Origin: Rhodospirillaceae bacterium
Lineage (GTDB): Bacteria > Pseudomonadota > Alphaproteobacteria > Rhodospirillales > 2-02-FULL-58-16
DNA length: 8,974 nt
Direction: 5' to 3'
Assembly: GCA_013349695.1 (NCBI GenBank)
Contig: DUZD01000096.1
Location: 1-8,974 of the forward strand
Made by a program: the position numbers and the translations under genes
The notes under the pieces: generated by a model
Databases searched by the model: none
Told to the model about the DNA's origin: nothing
The model's input: the letters and a program-made list of their open reading frames with translations, nothing else
Part shown: one piece after another, positions 6,355 to 8,974 of the stretch
How positions within the stretch are numbered: the first letter of the stretch is position 1
How the letters are laid out: each line of letters starts with the position of its first letter

Positions 6355-7347
6355 ATGGGCCGGTCCCTGGCACGCCTAGCTTATTTGCTTCTAGTTCTCG
6401 GCGTCACCTCGGTTGGCGTTTTCATTTGGGGATATGCTCAATTCGTCAGGCCTGGTCCGCTGCCGGCGGGTACCGCCGTGATCATACCCCGCGGCGCCGG
6501 GGTCGGCGATATCGCCAACGTCCTCGCCGCGGCCGGGGTTCTTGCCGATCCTTGGATCTTTCGCTTGGCCGCCCTTCTCGGCGGAGCCGACAGGAGGCTG
6601 CGCGCCGGCGAATATTTTTTTCCGGCTCGCATCAGTCCCGAGGAAATCGTCAAGCTCCTGCAAGACGGCAAGGCCGTGGTCCGGCGCCTAACCGTCGCCG
6701 AGGGGCTGACGGTCGGGCAAGTCGTGGTCCTGCTCGATGCCACCAAGGAACTGACGGGCTTGACCGGGCCGGCGCCCGCCGAGGGGACGTTGCTGCCCGA
6801 GACTTACCATTTCTCCCATGGCGACCGCCGCGACGCCGTCATCGCCCGCATGGCCAGGGCCATGGACGAGACCCTCGGCCAGTTGTGGGCCGGCCGGGCG
6901 CCGGGTTCGGCGTTAACGAGCCCCGGCGAGGCGCTGATTTTGGCTTCCATCGTCGAGAAAGAAACGGCCAGGCGAGAAGAACGCGGGCGCGTCGCCGCCG
7001 TCTTCCTCAACCGCCTGCGCCGGGGCATGCGGCTGCAATCGGATCCGACGGTGGCCTATGGATTGGCGCTTGCCAGGGGGGCGTTGAAACGGCCTTTGAG
7101 CCACGCCGATCTGCGGACGCCAACACCCTACAACACCTATCTGATCGACGGCCTGCCGCCCGCCGCCATCTGCAATCCTGGCCGGGCCGCCATCGAGGCG
7201 GTGCTCAACCCGGCGGTGACCGACGAGCTTTACTTCGTCGCCGACGGCGCCGGCGGCCACGCTTTCGCCCACACGTTGGCCGACCACAACCGCAACGTCG
7301 CCAAATTGCGCAACATCCGCCGCCGGCAACGGATGCCGGCGCGATAG
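6355..7347 (+). CDS. mltG: Endolytic murein transglycosylase MltG (YceG-like)
   Basis: This encodes a 330-aa inner-membrane enzyme that cleaves nascent glycan strands and is thought to end peptidoglycan polymerisation. A short cytoplasmic Met-Gly-Arg start precedes one hydrophobic anchor (about 8-29). A LysM-like region follows (about 40-105, IPRGAGVGDIANVLAAAGVL), then the catalytic YceG domain. The catalytic Glu is Glu201 in LASIVEKET. Other family motifs are LLPETYHF (147-153), LQSDPTVAYG (227-236) and PYNTYLIDGLPPAAICNPG (258-276), where many homologues have PPGPI. The C-terminus ends in a basic RRRQRMPAR tail. No good Shine-Dalgarno is visible and the gap from fabF is only 7 nt, so translation probably depends on coupling. 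The fabF-mltG pairing is common in alphaproteobacteria. Confidence 0.95.
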   Translation: MGRSLARLAYLLLVLGVTSVGVFIWGYAQFVRPGPLPAGTAVIIPRGAGVGDIANVLAAAGVLADPWIFRLAALLGGADRRLRAGEYFFPARISPEEIVKLLQDGKAVVRRLTVAEGLTVGQVVVLLDATKELTGLTGPAPAEGTLLPETYHFSHGDRRDAVIARMARAMDETLGQLWAGRAPGSALTSPGEALILASIVEKETARREERGRVAAVFLNRLRRGMRLQSDPTVAYGLALARGALKRPLSHADLRTPTPYNTYLIDGLPPAAICNPGRAAIEAVLNPAVTDELYFVADGAGGHAFAHTLADHNRNVAKLRNIRRRQRMPAR

Positions 7348-7417
7348 GCCGAACTGTTGCCAGTGGAGTATTACCATCTGGCCTTCACCCTGCCGGCGGT
7401 GTTCGCCTGTCCTGTTC

Positions 7418-7438
7418 GGCCGCGTGCGCGGTTTTTTT
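7418..7438 (+). terminator. Rho-independent terminator after mltG
   Basis: A GC stem CCGC-GTGC-GCGG, extendable by two G-U pairs at its base, is followed by seven Ts (7432-7438), about 70 nt after the mltG stop. It overlaps the last two bases of the convergent minus-strand gene. The stem is short, but GC content and T-run are good. Confidence 0.6.
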
Positions 7439-8600
7439 AACGCTGATCTTCCGGCGATCGAAGAACCGCCAAAACGAGCGGTCGGGCGTGGCGCCCGATG
7501 TTGCCTTCCTCTCCGCAAGCAGCCAGGACGGCGGCGCCTTGCGGGTCCTCGATCACCAAGCCGGAAAGAACGGCTATGCCGTAAGTGAAAAGGCGCGGCG
7601 TCAGGGGCGTTCCGGGTCCGGCGAGGGCCACCGATCCCAGGCCCTTCGCCGCGAGCAGCGTGGGTAGGCCATGGTCGACCAACCTGCGAGCCTCGATCAA
7701 CGTCTCCTCTTTGTCCGCAAGCCGCCAAGCCGCCTCGACGAGGAGTTCGCCGCAAGCCTCGAATCCGCCGAGATCGCTCTCGGTACTTTCCTCGAGGTCG
7801 TAGCGGTTGTAATGGGCATTGACGGCGGCCAGTCCGACCGCCGCTTCAAAGGGGTCCCAGGAAAGCAGCATTCTTGCCAGTTCCGACAACGGACGTCCCG
7901 TCAGGCCGGCGGCATTGGACGGGGACGTGCCGGCATTCCCTTCCTGGCCTGGTGTCGGGACGGCACCGCAACCTTCCGGCCCCTCGACGATGGTCCAGAC
8001 CGGCCCGGCGATCACCCGTCTGGCGGGCGCCTCGCCGACGCCTCGGACCAGGTCCTCATAGAGTCGATGCGGTCCCCACCAGCGCCACAGGGCCGCCTCG
8101 TCGTAAGGCAGCAGTTCACCCAGCCCACCGCTGAACAGGTTCCAGTCATCAAGAGCCGCCGCCGGTACGGAGGCGATGGTGGGAAGGCCTTCCGCCATGG
8201 CGGCGAGGAGCTCGTCGGCGAAACCGCCGCCACTGCTCTCCTGGTCGCCAAACTTCTCGACGACCACAAGGTCCATGCGCTCGGCGACGGCACGGCGGAG
8301 AGCTCCCGACGCGTCCGCCAGCGCCGCCGTGTCGAGACCGCACTCCCCGGCCCGCCGCTGGCTGGCGGTAGGCCGCGAAATGGGGATGCGGCGGCCAGTA
8401 TCTACCTCGATGGCGTCGATGCCGATCTTGGCGCCGCCGCCGTCCAGGGACGCCGCCTGCACCAACCCGCCAACGCGGAAACCGCGTTCCCGCAGCTCCT
8501 GGGCAAAGCGGGCAAGCAGCGAGCGATCCGCGGTTCTCGGCCCATAGACCACGGCCGCCGGTAGCAGACGAGGCGGGACGGCGTGGCGATGCGTTGACAT
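7437..8600 (-). CDS. DUF2478-DUF4213/DUF364 fusion protein, possibly metal related
   Basis: This encodes a 387-aa soluble protein of unknown function with two recognisable parts. Residues about 13-175 match DUF2478: AAVVYG, then LRERGFRVGGLVQ (36-48), TGRRIPIS (68-75), CGLD (87-90), MDLVVVEKFGDQE (109-121) and a conserved end near GELLP. Residues about 192-266 match DUF4213: GPVWTIVEG, GCG, then SWDPFEAAVGLAAVNAHYN. Residues about 278-375 match the second half of DUF364: LVDHGLPTLL, GPGTPLTP (328-335), LFTYGIAVLSGLVIEDP. DUF364 is known structurally as a Rossmann-like domain proposed to chelate heavy metals. The stretch between AVNAHYN and GPGTPLTP is much shorter than usual. No membrane segment or signal peptide is visible. 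The ATG at 8600 has AAGGA 3 nt upstream, a tight spacing; the frame is open further upstream to about 8798 but with no family-like residues. It is convergent with mltG and may relate to metal cofactor metabolism, by inference only. Confidence 0.75.
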   Translation of the reverse strand: MSTHRHAVPPRLLPAAVVYGPRTADRSLLARFAQELRERGFRVGGLVQAASLDGGGAKIGIDAIEVDTGRRIPISRPTASQRRAGECGLDTAALADASGALRRAVAERMDLVVVEKFGDQESSGGGFADELLAAMAEGLPTIASVPAAALDDWNLFSGGLGELLPYDEAALWRWWGPHRLYEDLVRGVGEAPARRVIAGPVWTIVEGPEGCGAVPTPGQEGNAGTSPSNAAGLTGRPLSELARMLLSWDPFEAAVGLAAVNAHYNRYDLEESTESDLGGFEACGELLVEAAWRLADKEETLIEARRLVDHGLPTLLAAKGLGSVALAGPGTPLTPRLFTYGIAVLSGLVIEDPQGAAVLAACGEEGNIGRHARPLVLAVLRSPEDQR

Positions 8601-8974
8601 GCTTCCTTCATCGCCGGTTTTGTGGAAAAAGACAAGGTGCCAGGGAAGGCCGGGAAACGTTTGGGTCGATCCAGGAGAACACAAGCGGGGATCCGCGTCC
8701 TCTTCGGATCGACGGCCGCCTTGGGCGCCAGCAAGGTGAACTTGCTCGATGCCATCCTCGGCACCGGCTCCATCCCAAGCCGGCCCCGTCAACGCCAATC
8801 AATGACGAAAGCCGGATGCTCAACCCTGTATGACCGCCGCCAAGGCGCCTCAATCCGGCAAACCGCTGCCACCGATTGACCATCCTTGCGCTCAAAAAGC
8901 ATCGCCCAACCCTCAAATCCCCATAGATCACGCAAGCCGATACGCCGAGCCTAACCCGTCCCGCGGTTTCCTCC
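8601..8974. other. 374-nt region without a recognised gene
   Basis: This stretch lies upstream of the DUF2478 fusion gene and runs to the window end. Open frames exist on both strands (for example 8608-8931 minus, 107 codons), but none has a recognisable motif, a good Shine-Dalgarno or a protein-like composition. It holds an 8-bp inverted repeat (8665-8672 / 8706-8713) that may be part of a promoter region. I see no convincing -35/-10 pair, tRNA or terminator. Confidence 0.5.
8665..8713. repeat. Inverted repeat upstream of the DUF2478 fusion gene
   Basis: GTCGATCC (8665-8672) and GGATCGAC (8706-8713) are perfect inverted copies separated by 33 nt, 65-113 nt upstream of the start at 8600. A GGATCC core lies between them (8689-8694). 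It could be an operator or chance in GC-rich DNA. Confidence 0.35.

Noticed and set aside
6426..7667. Long plus-strand open frame (413 codons) rich in Arg
   Set aside because: It overlaps mltG in another frame and has the Arg/Gly/Pro-rich shadow composition; mltG has all its catalytic motifs.
7671..8564. Long plus-strand open frame (297 codons) opposite the DUF2478 fusion gene
   Set aside because: It is antisense to a frame with clear family motifs, and its composition is the usual shadow of GC-rich DNA.
8625..8642. Sigma-54-like TGGCAC on the minus strand, 30-40 nt upstream of the fusion gene
   Set aside because: The -24-like half is present, but the matching GC of the -12 half is missing at the required distance (the sequence there is CTTTTT).
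8608..8931. Minus-strand frame of 107 codons upstream of the fusion gene
   Set aside because: It has no family motif, no good ribosome site and an Arg/Trp/Gly-rich composition typical of non-coding GC-rich DNA; a degraded gene cannot be excluded.
1..8974. CRISPR array, insertion sequence, tRNA, rRNA, prophage or defence genes
   Set aside because: I looked for regular spaced repeats, transposase-like motifs, terminal repeats and tRNA-like cloverleaf sequences and found none that I can support.

Overview
The window is a GC-rich bacterial chromosome segment. It looks alphaproteobacterial, probably Rhodospirillales-like. The evidence is the gene order rpsF-rpsR-(DUF2232 membrane gene)-rplI divergent from fabD-fabG-acpP-fabF-mltG, the long acidic tail on ribosomal protein L9, and the DUF2478 family gene at the right end. 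This assignment rests on recalled gene order and protein character, not on a search.

Left part, minus strand (about 63-2652): a compact ribosomal protein operon. It is read from a promoter near 2625-2652 through a roughly 90-nt structured leader into rpsF (S6), rpsR (S18), a polytopic membrane protein of the DUF2232 type, and rplI (L9). rpsF/rpsR and the membrane gene/rplI overlap by 4 and 1 nt, which suggests translational coupling. A hairpin sits directly after the rplI stop.

Centre, plus strand (about 2736-7438): the type II fatty acid synthesis cluster. FabD loads malonyl onto the acyl carrier protein AcpP. FabF condenses malonyl-ACP with the growing chain and FabG reduces the 3-keto product. 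mltG, a membrane lytic transglycosylase/terminase of peptidoglycan synthesis, follows 7 nt after fabF. The 219-nt gap before acpP holds a weak terminator and promoter-like sites, so acpP may have its own transcript. A rho-independent terminator candidate follows mltG.

Right part, minus strand (7437-8600): one convergent gene encoding an unusual two-part protein, an N-terminal DUF2478 domain fused to a DUF4213/DUF364 (putative heavy-metal chelation) module. The central part of the DUF364 segment appears to be missing, about 50 residues by my estimate. This is the most interesting item in the window. The remaining 374 nt (8601-8974) hold no gene I recognise.

I see no tRNA, rRNA, CRISPR array, insertion sequence or clear defence/mobile system. 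Most of the window is conserved housekeeping DNA.
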